Origin: Martinezella calliandrae
Lineage (GTDB): Bacteria; Pseudomonadota; Alphaproteobacteria; Rhizobiales; Rhizobiaceae
Assembly: GCF_030272695.1 (NCBI RefSeq)
Contig: NZ_JARFYN010000005.1
Span: forward strand, 141,657-205,656
Reading direction: 5' to 3'
DNA length: 64,000 nucleotides
Position numbers and translations under genes: made by a program. Within the stretch, counting starts at the first letter, position 1. Each line of letters begins with the position of its first letter. Below, piece after piece: positions 10,976-18,599 of the stretch. The notes under the pieces are model-generated. The model was given only the letters and a program-made list of their open reading frames with translations, was not told the DNA's origin and ran no database searches.

Positions 10976-11377
10976 CTAGGTCTCCCACGGATTGATCACG
11001 AATGCGTCCCTATCCTCGAAATCCCTGATGTTGCGCGTTACCAGGATCAGGTCGTGGACGATCGCCGTCGCGGCTATCAGACCATCGATATCGCCGCGGG
11101 GGCGAATGGCAGCAAGGCGGCCCCATTCCACGGCGATCTGGTCGGTCACCGGCAAGATGCGGTCGCCATGATCGTGGCGCAGCTTGCGCAGCCATTCGCT
11201 GAGGTGAGCGGCGGCCTTCGGATCGGATTTGTGCTTCAGCGCGATGCCGCGCATGATCTCGCCGAGCGTCAGCGCGCTCAGATGGACACTGAGTGGGTCG
11301 ACCGAGCGCAGCCAGGATACCGCCTGCGGCGTGCCGCGTCGCGCCTCCGAAATAACGTTGGTGTCGACCAGATACAT
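10976..11377 (-). CDS. VapC/FitB-like PIN domain toxin
   Basis: 133-residue PIN-domain ribonuclease, the toxin of a type II toxin-antitoxin pair. It begins MYLVDTNVISEARRG, with the first catalytic Asp in VDTN. The next acidic residue is in SALTLGEIMRGIAL, followed by GDIDGLIAATAIVHDL and the last acidic cluster in NIRDFEDRD. It normally cleaves RNA when free of antitoxin. Its start overlaps the antitoxin stop as TGATG. Full length and intact motifs suggest it is functional. Confidence 0.92.
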   Translation of the reverse strand: MYLVDTNVISEARRGTPQAVSWLRSVDPLSVHLSALTLGEIMRGIALKHKSDPKAAAHLSEWLRKLRHDHGDRILPVTDQIAVEWGRLAAIRPRGDIDGLIAATAIVHDLILVTRNIRDFEDRDAFVINPWET

Positions 11378-11631
11378 CAGAACGCCACGTCGCGGCTGGG
11401 GGTGTTGGTGCGGGTTTCGATCGCATCGGCGAGTTCATCATCCCAGACCGGACCGCCGAGCAGATCGTCGACGAGTGTCGGCCGTCCGGCGCGCAGTGCG
11501 TCGTAGTCGCGGGCGGAGAGCACAACCGCGGTGCGCTCGCCGCGCAGGGTGACTATCTGTGGTCCTTCATGTCGCGCCTTTTGCACCACTTTCGAAAACT
11601 GGTTCTTGGCGTCCTGCAGTTGCCATTCCAT
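11377..11631 (-). CDS. Phd/YefM family antitoxin
   Basis: 84-residue antitoxin. The N-terminal half is the Phd/YefM DNA-binding fold (MEWQLQDAKNQFSKVVQKAR, then GPQIVTLRGERTAVVLSARD), and the acidic C-terminal tail probably wraps the PIN toxin. It is translationally coupled to the toxin gene by a one-base overlap. Such proteins repress their own operon, and a perfect 17-base palindrome lies 16 bases upstream of the start. Confidence 0.92.
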   Translation of the reverse strand: MEWQLQDAKNQFSKVVQKARHEGPQIVTLRGERTAVVLSARDYDALRAGRPTLVDDLLGGPVWDDELADAIETRTNTPSRDVAF

Positions 11632-11647
11632 CGATTTGCTCCAATCT

Positions 11648-11664
11648 AGCTAGACTGTCTAGCT
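11648..11664 (-). promoter_or_regulatory. Probable operator of the toxin-antitoxin operon
   Basis: AGCTAGAC-T-GTCTAGCT is a perfect palindrome with eight-base arms, 16 bases before the antitoxin start. Position and symmetry fit autorepression by a Phd-type antitoxin dimer. Confidence 0.65.
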
Positions 11665-11677
11665 GCTATATGGCACG

Positions 11678-12141
11678 TTTGACCGGCAAATTGAAGGGGC
11701 GGACGAGGAATTCGTCGTCAGCTCGCCAGAACTGTTTGGGCGGCTTCCGAAGCCTAATGCCATAAGGCAAGCACCTCTACTGCGATATACCGGCATGCGG
11801 CACACCGTGCTGGATTGGCAGCGCTGGTACGAACAGGTGATTGGCCATGTCAACTCTGACGGGATGGCAGATTTCGATATCGCGCAAGCGGCGGAGAACG
11901 GACCTTTGTTCGAGACCTTCGCGGATATGCTTGCAGCATGGCGAGACGGCCTCGGCTTCGCGCTGGTTCGCAGTTCCCTTGTCGCGAAAGACATTGCCGA
12001 AGGCAGCTGGTGCGCTGCTTCGTGGAGGTTCAACCCGCAGCCGTCAGCTATAATCTGCTCTATCCGCCAAATGCCCTACAAAACCCTTCAGCGGTGCTGT
12101 TTCGTACCTGGCTAATGGCTCGGGTCAACGCAGTTGGTTGA
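11678..12141 (+). pseudogene. LysR-type regulator, C-terminal effector domain remnant
   Basis: The frame from 11678 reads as the second half of a LysR substrate-binding domain (FDRQIEGADEEFVVSSPELF, then TVLDWQRWYEQVIGHVNSDG and FADMLAAWRDGLGFALVRSS). A one-base frameshift near 12005 moves the end of the protein to another frame (QLVRCFVEVQPAAVSYNLLY, then NPSAVLFRTWLMARVNAVG, stop at 12141). The DNA-binding N-terminus is absent. The best match in pattern is the GcvA-like LysR group. The gene was probably cut by insertion of the adjacent toxin-antitoxin/recombinase segment. Confidence 0.75.
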
Positions 12142-12154
12142 GAGGCGATCGCCG

Positions 12155-12547
12155 TCAATCGAGTAGCCTGATCAAACCGGCCTCCGTCGCCGCCAAGCCC
12201 AGGCGCCGATAGAACTCGGTGAGATGCGGTTCGAAATCGACATGCAGCCATTCCGCGCCGCGGTCGCGCGCGACATTCGTTGCCATTTCGACAAGTCTGG
12301 TCGCTATTCCTCGTCGACGGAATTCCGGGGCGACGCAGGTATCGAGGATGAAGGCATGCGTGCCACCGTCTGAGGCGACATTGACGAAGCCCACCAGGCG
12401 CAGGCCATCGAACGCGCCTATATGCGCGAGGCTTCTCGATAGGATCGGCGAGAAATCGCGCGAGGCAGCCTCGTTCCAAGCCGCCGCCCGTAAGGCGTTG
12501 AGTGCATTGTTGTCAGGATAGGGATCGATCCTGAATTCGATCGTCAT
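12155..12547 (-). CDS. GNAT family N-acetyltransferase
   Basis: 130-residue acetyl-CoA dependent acyltransferase. Motif A, which binds the pyrophosphate of CoA, is seen as LDTCVAPEFRRRGIATRLVE. The C-terminal WLHVDFEPHLTEFYRRLGLA is the usual motif B with its FYxRLG signature. The substrate is unknown. I chose the ATG at 12547 (MTIEFRIDPYPDNNAL); a longer frame to 12610 adds residues that do not look native. Confidence 0.88.
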   Translation of the reverse strand: MTIEFRIDPYPDNNALNALRAAAWNEAASRDFSPILSRSLAHIGAFDGLRLVGFVNVASDGGTHAFILDTCVAPEFRRRGIATRLVEMATNVARDRGAEWLHVDFEPHLTEFYRRLGLAATEAGLIRLLD

Positions 12548-12724
12548 TAATCGCCCCATTGTTGTCGTTGTCTGCAACGCCAAGCTTACCCGCAGGGAGA
12601 ACGGACGCAACGGGCGCGTAAGGCTAGCGATATTAGTGTGATTGGATTGGAAAAGTGCATCCCATGTCGGATCGCGCTATGATCTATCGTCCTTTGCGTG
12701 TGATTACAGAACAGGGAGACTGCT

Positions 12725-13078
12725 ATGGCCTATGTGGATGGTTTTGTTATTGCCGTTCCGAAAGACAAGATTGAGATTTACAAGGCGTTGGCGCGGAAGG
12801 CCGGCGATATTTGGATGGAATATGGCGCGCTGAGCTATGTCGAGTCGATCGGGGATGATGTGCCTTACGGCGAGCTGACATCCTTTCCGCGCTCCGTGCA
12901 GGCGAAGGAAGACGAGGTGGTGATCTTCTCGTGGATCACCTATCAATCGCGTCAGCAGCGGGATGCCGTAATGGAAAAGGTCATGGCCGATACGCGATTG
13001 AAGGACGAGATGGCGAGCATGCCTTTCGATGGCAAGCGCATGATCTACGGCGGCTTCGATATCTTTTTGCAGCTCTAA
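12725..13078 (+). CDS. DUF1428 family protein (YbaA-like)
   Basis: 117-residue cytoplasmic protein of the DUF1428 family. It shows the opening AYVDGFVIAVPKDKIEIYKA, the GDDVPYGELTSFPRSVQAKE segment, VIFSWITYQSRQQRDAVMEK and the closing GKRMIYGGFDIFLQL, in the usual order and length. The family has a ferredoxin-like dimeric fold and no established biochemical role. A GGGAGA sequence precedes the start. Confidence 0.9.
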   Translation: MAYVDGFVIAVPKDKIEIYKALARKAGDIWMEYGALSYVESIGDDVPYGELTSFPRSVQAKEDEVVIFSWITYQSRQQRDAVMEKVMADTRLKDEMASMPFDGKRMIYGGFDIFLQL

Positions 13079-13081
13079 TCT

Positions 13082-13101
13082 AGCCCGGCGGCGGCCGGGC
13101 T
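13082..13101 (+). terminator. Possible terminator hairpin
   Basis: A perfect eight-base GC stem (AGCCCGGC/GCCGGGCT) with a four-base loop lies directly after the DUF1428 gene. It lacks a T-tract. Confidence 0.45.
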
Positions 13102-13163
13102 TGACCTTCCGGCCGCCGCGACCGATTTCACACAGACCACTGTGATCGTAGTTAGAATATGTC

Positions 13164-13592
13164 ATGCCGCAGGCCGTCATTACCCTGTCCACCCATGGTC
13201 AAGGGCTCTACGAATTCACAGGGCAGGCCGAGGATTTCGTCCGTGCGACGAGCTCGGGAACGGGTGAGGGGTTGCTGACGGTTTTCGTTCCCCATACCTC
13301 CTGTTCCCTGCTCATTCAGGAGAATGCCGATCCTGATGTGAAGACGGATCTCAACGCCTTCTTCCGCCGGCTCGTGCCACCGTCTTCCGACCCGTCGATG
13401 CGGTGGATCATACACACCACGGAGGGGCCGGACGATATGCCGGCGCATATCAAGGCAGCGCTGACACAGGTTTCCATCGGTATTCCCGTGATGCGCGGTC
13501 GTCTGGCGCTCGGCACATGGCAGGGCATCTATCTTTTCGAGCATCGCGACCGGCCGCATCGGCGCGAAATCGTTCTGCACCTCTCTGCCTGA
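13164..13592 (+). CDS. yjbQ: YjbQ family protein (UPF0047, secondary thiamine-phosphate synthase type)
   Basis: 142-residue protein of the YjbQ/UPF0047 family, a compact beta-barrel trimer in known structures. Some members show weak thiamine-phosphate synthase activity; the true role is unsettled. Diagnostic stretches are VPHTSCSLLIQENADPDVKT (metal or ligand binding His and acidic residues), GPDDMPAHIKAALTQVSIGI and RLALGTWQGIYLFEHRDRPH. Length is normal for the family. Confidence 0.9.
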   Translation: MPQAVITLSTHGQGLYEFTGQAEDFVRATSSGTGEGLLTVFVPHTSCSLLIQENADPDVKTDLNAFFRRLVPPSSDPSMRWIIHTTEGPDDMPAHIKAALTQVSIGIPVMRGRLALGTWQGIYLFEHRDRPHRREIVLHLSA

Positions 13593-13637
13593 ACTCCCGA
13601 ATATTCCCGACTGCCGGTTGTTAATTGTTCTGAATAC

Positions 13638-13671
13638 AATCTGAACCGCCAATTCGCGTTCGGTTCAGATT
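13638..13671. promoter_or_regulatory. Perfect 11-base inverted repeat upstream of a small exported protein gene
   Basis: AATCTGAACCG and CGGTTCAGATT face each other across a 12-base spacer, about 100 bases before the ATG at 13774. There is no T-tract, so a protein-binding operator is more likely than a terminator. I do not recognise the binding protein. Confidence 0.45.
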
Positions 13672-13773
13672 GGCTGACCTAGGGTGGCTCCAATCCCAAG
13701 GGCATCGGCCCGAAGCATCGGCCAATTACCGGGATTGCAACGACCCATAGCGGGACTTGAAGGAGAAACACTC

Positions 13774-14055
13774 ATGACCAGTATTTTCGCCAAGGCAGGC
13801 ATTGCAGCTCTTGTCACGCTCGGCGCCACCGCAGCCACTGTATTGACGGCGTCGGCCAATGACCTTTCGGCGAGCCGTCACAGCCGCATCTGCTCGCCAA
13901 TTACTGCCGTGCAGAAGGCTCGCGCCATGGGCCTGCGTCACGCCCATATCGAGAACATCACGCCGCGGCGGGTCGTTGTAGAAGGTGTTGGACGCCATGG
14001 TCCGAACCGCGTCGTTTTCGCGAACGAGCCTGGCTGCCCGTTGATCCGTAGTTGA
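13774..14055 (+). CDS. Small secreted protein, paralogue of the next gene
   Basis: 93-residue protein with an N-terminal signal peptide (FAKAGIAALVTLGATAATVL, cleavage probably after TASA). The mature part contains CSPITAVQKARAMGLRHAHI and NITPRRVVVEGVGRHGPNRV, ending in a conserved GCPLIRS. Two cysteines (near the start and the end of the mature part) may form a disulphide in the periplasm. The C-terminal 40 residues are clearly related to those of the following gene. AGGAGA precedes the ATG. The function is unknown. Confidence 0.75.
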   Translation: MTSIFAKAGIAALVTLGATAATVLTASANDLSASRHSRICSPITAVQKARAMGLRHAHIENITPRRVVVEGVGRHGPNRVVFANEPGCPLIRS

Positions 14056-14339
14056 TTTCGAACTGTTGCAACGGCAGGTAGCATGAATATATAAGGTCAA
14101 TGTCGTGCCGTCTTGACGATATTCCAAGATTAATGAAGTCGTTCTCACAAAAGAGGGCGGCTTTCATTTTCCGTTGCGCAGTGACTCCGCCTCTGGCCTC
14201 TTTTTTGCTTTCATTGTAGCTGAACAGCGTGTCAACGGCTGATTCTGGACTTGTTCAGAAACGCGTCGTTACTCCCAAGGCACTCGCTCAGCAGATGCGG
14301 CACGACTGGGAAAGAGGCTTCTCGTTCCATGGAGGACAA

Positions 14340-14675
14340 ATGAAAGAATTGCTGGCTAAGTTGGGGATCGCCGCTGCGATCACCGTTACCGTGCTGTCGG
14401 GCACGGCGGAATATGCTTCCGCTCAGGGTGTCGATGTCTATATCGGCCCAGGTTACCATCGGCCGCCGCCGGATTACTATGCCCCGCGGCCGCATTACGA
14501 CCGTCGCGGCTGCGATCCGCGAGAAGCCATGGATGTGGCCCGCAGCTACGGCCTGCACCGCGCTCGCGTGGTCGACGTGACGCCGCGTCGCGTCATTGTC
14601 GATGGTTTTGGCCGCCGTGGTCCGGATACGATGATGTTCGCCAATGTTCGCGGCTGCCCGCTGATCGGCCGCTGA
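14340..14675 (+). CDS. Small secreted protein, paralogue of the preceding gene
   Basis: 111-residue exported protein. The signal peptide is MKELLAKLGIAAAITVTVLS with a likely cleavage after YASA. A short Pro/Tyr-rich section (YHRPPPDYYAPRPHYD) precedes the conserved module GCDPREAMDVARSYGLHRAR and DVTPRRVIVDGFGRRGPDTM, ending GCPLIGR. The module has the same spacing of two cysteines as in the gene at 13774. GGAGGA lies four bases before the ATG, deciding this start over 14229. A strong terminator follows. Confidence 0.75.
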   Translation: MKELLAKLGIAAAITVTVLSGTAEYASAQGVDVYIGPGYHRPPPDYYAPRPHYDRRGCDPREAMDVARSYGLHRARVVDVTPRRVIVDGFGRRGPDTMMFANVRGCPLIGR

Positions 14676-14745
14676 GACCGCCTGCGGGCGCATTGCGCCC
14701 GACGGCCACCGATTGATGTTTTCGCTTTGCCGGTGGGAGCCGCGA

Positions 14746-14797
14746 AACCGCCCTTTGCTCGGTCTTTCCGGACCTGAGCGAAGGGCGGTTTTGTTTG
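14746..14797 (+). terminator. Rho-independent terminator, probably bidirectional
   Basis: A 15-base stem (14746-14760 with 14776-14790, one wobble) ends in TTTTG T-rich sequence. It sits between the convergent secreted-protein gene and the SIMPL gene and could serve both. Confidence 0.85.
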
Positions 14798-14800
14798 CGG

Positions 14801-15541
14801 CTATTGCTGGATTGCGTAGGTGATGCTGACCGAAGCGTTATAGGTGTTTTCGCCGCTCGCCACCGGCACCGCCTTCTCGGCAGGCGCCATGGCCATGGAG
14901 CGCATAACCGGCTGCGGCGGCGTGACGATGGCGCCCGCGTTGATCGCAATGACACGGCCGAGCTTGACACCCGCCGCCTCGGTCAAGGTTTTTGCCTTGG
15001 CCGCGGCATCGGCCACCGCGCTCTTTCGGGCTTCTTCAAGCGCTGCATCCGGCTTATCGTTGGTGAACTGGATATCGCCGCCCTGGTTGACACCAAGGTT
15101 GACCGCCTTGTCGAGGAGGGCGCCGAGCTTGGAGAGGTCCCGCACGCGCACCGTCAGGCCGTTGGTCACCTGGTATCCGGTCAGCGTCGGCGGCTGTGGC
15201 TGGCCATTCTTGTCGTTCTGATAAAGATATTGCGGCTGGATCGAGAAGCCCGATGTCTGGAGGTCGCGTTCGGCTATGCCGCTGTCCTTCAGCGTCGCCA
15301 GCACGGCGCCCATCGCCTTGTTATTCTGGTCGAGCGCGTCCTGGGCGGCTTTCGCCTCCTTGACGACCGAGAGCGTGACAACGGCCATATCCGGCGCAAT
15401 GGCCGAATGCCCCTCGCCGGTGACGGTGATGATAGCCTCGCGCGGTTTTGCATCCTCTGCGAAACCATGGGTGGCGGGCACTAGGAGAGTCGCGCCGAGA
15501 AGAGCAGTAAAAACAAAATCTCTGGTTTTCATTATGGGCAT
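14801..15541 (-). CDS. SIMPL domain (DUF541) periplasmic protein
   Basis: 246-residue exported protein of the SIMPL/YggE family. A signal peptide (TRDFVFTALLGATLLVPATH) is followed by AIITVTGEGHSAIAPDMAVV, the family's opening strand. Later come NKAMGAVLATLKDSGIAERD, QTSGFSIQPQYLYQNDKNGQ and YQVTNGLTVRVRDLSKLGAL in the usual order. Family members have been linked to oxidative stress tolerance and outer-membrane channels, but no mechanism is settled. The first ATG (15541) is favoured because AAGGA lies seven bases upstream. Confidence 0.9.
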   Translation of the reverse strand: MPIMKTRDFVFTALLGATLLVPATHGFAEDAKPREAIITVTGEGHSAIAPDMAVVTLSVVKEAKAAQDALDQNNKAMGAVLATLKDSGIAERDLQTSGFSIQPQYLYQNDKNGQPQPPTLTGYQVTNGLTVRVRDLSKLGALLDKAVNLGVNQGGDIQFTNDKPDAALEEARKSAVADAAAKAKTLTEAAGVKLGRVIAINAGAIVTPPQPVMRSMAMAPAEKAVPVASGENTYNASVSITYAIQQ

Positions 15542-15705
15542 GGCTCATTCCTTGGTTGGTGTTTCCTTGGGATTCGCTTTTGCGGATTGATTGTGAAGGT
15601 ATTGCGGCAGTCCCTTGTGGGAAAAGACGAATTGGGTTAGAGCCAGATCGGCTTCCGGGGAACCATTGCCCCGGCGCTGCATGCGCGATCATTTTTAGTC
15701 GTGCT

Positions 15706-15781
15706 GGGCCTGTAGCTCAATGGTTAGAGCCGGCGGCTCATAACCGCTTGGTTGGGGGTTCGAGTCCCTCCGGGCCCACCA
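15706..15781 (+). tRNA. tRNA-Ile2 (anticodon CAT, lysidine type)
   Basis: 76 bases including the encoded CCA. The seven-base acceptor stem GGGCCTG pairs imperfectly at its last base. The D arm contains AGCTCAATGGTTAGAGC, the anticodon CAT is at 15739-15741, and the T loop is TTCGAGT. The CTCATAACCGCTTGG stretch after the D arm matches the tRNA-Ile2 pattern of E. coli ileX rather than Met tRNAs, so TilS probably converts the wobble C to lysidine. It borders the accessory region. Confidence 0.9.
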
Positions 15782-16648
15782 CTTTTTCCAGAGTTTTCGC
15801 CGCGCCTGCCCGTGTCGCCGGCGTTTCTGGGCGGCGGATCGGAGTCTTTTGAGGACTCTCCGCCAGCGCCAACTATAGCAAAAAACGCCGAATAATCAAG
15901 AAGTTGCAGAAGCGTGACCTGGGCGTAGCCTGCTCGTGTTCAGTTGGAAAGGGCGAGAAAGCGGTGCTCTACCGCTTGGCCGGTGGTTCGACCCTGAAGC
16001 GCGATCCGATCGCAGACGGGATAAGCCAGGACGGCCCGACCGACGCGGAAAACTGGGCGGCAGTCTGGGCGGCAAAAGTGCCCGATTCGGCGAACGCCGT
16101 TCATTGGCCCGGAGAGGCCTGGCCGACAGACGATCCGAACACCCGGGCAACCCGCGGGCGGGCGTTGCTTTGGAAAATTGTACACCCGATTCCGCAAACA
16201 CCCAAACTCGGATCACGCTACCTGTGACCAAGGGACCAAGGGCAAACGCGCCGGGCCCGGAGCTCCGCGGACCCCATGCCTCGCGGGTACGTCCGGACGC
16301 GAGACCTCGTGCAGCCGAGTGCACGGCGAACTGCCACGCCCGGGCGGATCCGACAAATGCGGGTCGGTGCGATGGACGCACCGTGCTGTAGTGGGGAGGT
16401 CGACCGCGCGCGTGCAACCTGACCGTCGTCAACTCAGGGCCTCGCCCCCCGGACCACATTCCCGAGGCCAGGTTGTTGCTCTGTAACATTTTGCACGCAG
16501 TAGTAATCAGGCGTTATTGAATTCGCTTCAATGCTTGCCAACCAAGGTGCTAGGGGCTGACGCATCGAGAGCGTGGTTCTTAGAAAAGCCTGCCACGTGA
16601 ATTGCCGTAGAGGCGCTACTTAACCGCCCAACAATAATAAAACACTGG
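15782..16648. other. GC-rich non-coding segment at island edge
   Basis: About 870 bases directly after the tRNA with no acceptable gene. Long open frames on both strands (for example 15896-16489 minus) come from low stop frequency in GC-rich DNA; their products are rich in Arg, Ser, Pro and Gly with no domain pattern or ribosome binding site. From about 15900 to 16490 the composition is unlike the flanks, and after 16500 it drops to AT-richer DNA. I see no integrase here. Confidence 0.5.
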
Positions 16649-17194
16649 TCAAGACCGGGCCTTGTCCGAACCCCATTGGACGCCAACGCCGTAGTATTTC
16701 CCAGTTGACGGGTCACCCCATCCAGTAAACTCGAGGCCTTCAGCTTTGTAGTAGCGCACTAGCGTTTGGTAGGACTCGGCCCACGTCTTGCCAGCTTCCA
16801 GACCTTTAACGGCAGCAGGTGTCAATCCTGCGGCCGCGGCTACATCCGTCTGCTCTCTGCCGAGGAAGGCTCGTGCCGCTTTAAACGATACGGCGACGTC
16901 CATCGCGTGGAGACCTTCAAGTGCCTTTCCGGTTACCTGCGAGCTTGGAGCTGCCCATCTAACCCCACATCGAGTGATTTCCGAACCAATCGATGCCTCG
17001 CCCAGAAATTGGATATTGTTCGCGAGATAGAAGTCTACGAGGAGCAAGTTTGTGTCCGCCAGCAGATAGCTCGAATTCTCGACAACAGAGAGCGACTTTT
17101 GGGAAATGCCTGCCCGTTCCGCAACGCCACGCTGCGAAAGGTTCAGAAGCGCGCGAGCGGCTCGGAGAGCCTCGGCAGGAGCCAGTATTCTCAT
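16649..17194 (-). CDS. Double XRE-type helix-turn-helix regulator
   Basis: 181-residue protein with two Cro/C1-like domains. The first (about residues 8-60) reads EALRAARALLNLSQRGVAER, then GISQKSLSVVENSSY. The second (about 100-155) reads SFKAARAFLGREQTDVAAAA, then GLTPAAVKGLEAGK, followed by YQTLVRYYKAEGLEFTGW, a typical ending of short rhizobial XRE proteins. It is a likely local regulator of the accessory genes. It is transcribed away from the DUF6634/AAA module, so it may control it divergently. Confidence 0.8.
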   Translation of the reverse strand: MRILAPAEALRAARALLNLSQRGVAERAGISQKSLSVVENSSYLLADTNLLLVDFYLANNIQFLGEASIGSEITRCGVRWAAPSSQVTGKALEGLHAMDVAVSFKAARAFLGREQTDVAAAAGLTPAAVKGLEAGKTWAESYQTLVRYYKAEGLEFTGWGDPSTGKYYGVGVQWGSDKARS

Positions 17195-17339
17195 TACGTC
17201 GAAAAGCCGGTCGCAGCCGAAATTGTCAATAAGTGACGTCTGAGGTCTTCCAAAACCTCAAGAAGTCGTTATAAGGGACTCAGTGATGGCAGAATCGGTA
17301 TCAATGATTTGAGGTCAGCTTTGAAACAGGACGAATCGG

Positions 17340-17660
17340 ATACCCGAAATTGTTTTGGAACGTCCCGATTGGCGCTCGCCGGACTCCTAAGGGGCTGGCA
17401 GGTGATCTCGAAATCGTCGACGAATGTGACGTCTCGAGGTCGGCACAGGTGGCAATCGATCGCTGGACGAATAGGGCTCAGGAGCCTGCCATGCCTTATT
17501 GGCAGGCCACTCGGACATCCCGGCATTCGGGACGGACGGGCGGCATGTTCAAGCCAGTTGCTTTATCTGGACCCCCATCGCGGTGTGGCACGCACTCTGT
17601 CACGCTGGTATGGCCTCGGGGCGCAGTTGGAGCCCGACTACTGGGATGATCATTTTTCCA
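17340..17660 (+). pseudogene. DUF6634-like gene, decayed copy
   Basis: Two overlapping frames together give one protein related to the intact gene at 18091: RTPKGLAGDLEIVDECDVSR and AQVAIDRWTNRAQEPAMP in one frame, then PCLIGRPLGHPGIRDGRAAC and LYLDPHRGVARTLSRWYGLG in another. The frame changes near 17490. The matching part of the intact copy is VPCLLGSAFGHPKFFDGSLS and IARTLSRWYRLG. The function of DUF6634 is unknown. Confidence 0.65.
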
Positions 17661-17733
17661 AGTGCCATGATCACCGAGTAATCGGATCTCCGGACACCAA
17701 CTTTACCGGAGTCTTGAAATCGCAGGAGTATGC

Positions 17734-17990
17734 GATGCCAACAACACGTTCGCGCAAACGAAAAGCGTCAATCCTGGCCATCGACGAACTAGACAATTTT
17801 GGGCGATCGGACCGAGGCGGGTCGAAACGGCCCTATCTGGAAGCCGTGATGGCGGGGCTTCTTCACTTTCTGGATGGCTTTGATCGCGGTGAAAGCGCCG
17901 TTGTCGTCGGAGCCCGCGTTCATCCCGATCGGCCTGATCCAGCAATCCGGGCGTCCGGGACGACTGGACCACCGGCTCGGAACTCCTGAA
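17734..17990 (+). pseudogene. AAA ATPase fragment
   Basis: Starting at an ATG, the frame reads RKRKASILAIDELDNFGRSD (Walker B, hhhhDEhD) and YLEAVMAGLLHFLDGFDRGE. It then reaches GARVHPDRPDPAIR, where a one-base shift moves the natural continuation to GRPGRLDHRLGTPE, the second region of homology with its arginine finger. Walker A and the protease domain are missing. It stands in the same order relative to a DUF6634 copy as the intact AAA gene at 18600, so it is the remnant of an older copy of that module. Confidence 0.7.
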
Positions 17991-18090
17991 TACCGGAGTG
18001 ATCGCATTGCCAGCGGCAAGACTGCAAATTTCCTGAGGCCAATTTGAGCAGTCTGAACCGTTCGGGGTTTTAAAATTCTAGGAGAGCGTA

Positions 18091-18510
18091 ATGCCGTTCG
18101 GGCAAACGAACTCGTGTGCCCTGGTATTCAACCGAAGCGATGGATTGAACGCCGATTCTTTTGCGCTTCACCTAGCGGAGCTTGCGGAGACACATATGAC
18201 GGAACCCAACAGAGGCATATATCTCGGGGACGATCGCCGGCTACTGCTTGCCAGGCTGCAGTCTCTCGTAGCGGATTTGGGAGCAACCGAATTTCCGGAC
18301 CCGTCGAATATTTCGGTGGTCATGGATCAATGGCAAGTCGGTAAACGGGAGGTGCCGTGTCTCCTGGGCAGTGCGTTTGGACATCCCAAGTTCTTCGATG
18401 GAAGCCTGTCCATTTCGTCCGAGCTTTTCTACCTTGATGTTGAAAGCGGGATCGCTCGAACACTTTCGCGATGGTATCGCCTCGGCTCACGATCCAATCT
18501 GGAAAGATAG
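18091..18510 (+). CDS. DUF6634 family protein
   Basis: 139-residue cytoplasmic protein without membrane segments. The C-terminal 85 residues carry the family's pattern: LLARLQSLVADLGATEFPDP, then MDQWQVGKREVPCLLGSAFG and a closing SGIARTLSRWYRLGS. I recall this family as DUF6634, known from rhizobial genomes and of unknown function; the name itself is from memory. AGGAGAG lies a few bases before the ATG. It is followed after 89 bases by the AAA protease gene, and a decayed pair of the same two families lies just upstream, so the two genes look like a unit. Confidence 0.7.
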   Translation: MPFGQTNSCALVFNRSDGLNADSFALHLAELAETHMTEPNRGIYLGDDRRLLLARLQSLVADLGATEFPDPSNISVVMDQWQVGKREVPCLLGSAFGHPKFFDGSLSISSELFYLDVESGIARTLSRWYRLGSRSNLER

Positions 18511-18599
18511 CAAAACTTCGTCTGGCCATGTCCGGCGACGACCTCATTTTCGATAGCTAGATCACATTTCCGCAACCGATAACGTCGGAAGGCATTGCC

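Noticed and set aside
16250..16260. CCGGGCCC sharing eight bases with the tRNA 3' end, considered as an att site copy
   Set aside because: Eight GC-rich bases are expected by chance in this composition. No longer match was seen.
15896..16489. 197-codon minus-strand frame after the tRNA
   Set aside because: Arg/Pro/Ser/Gly-rich product with no domain, no start signal and equally long frames on the other strand.
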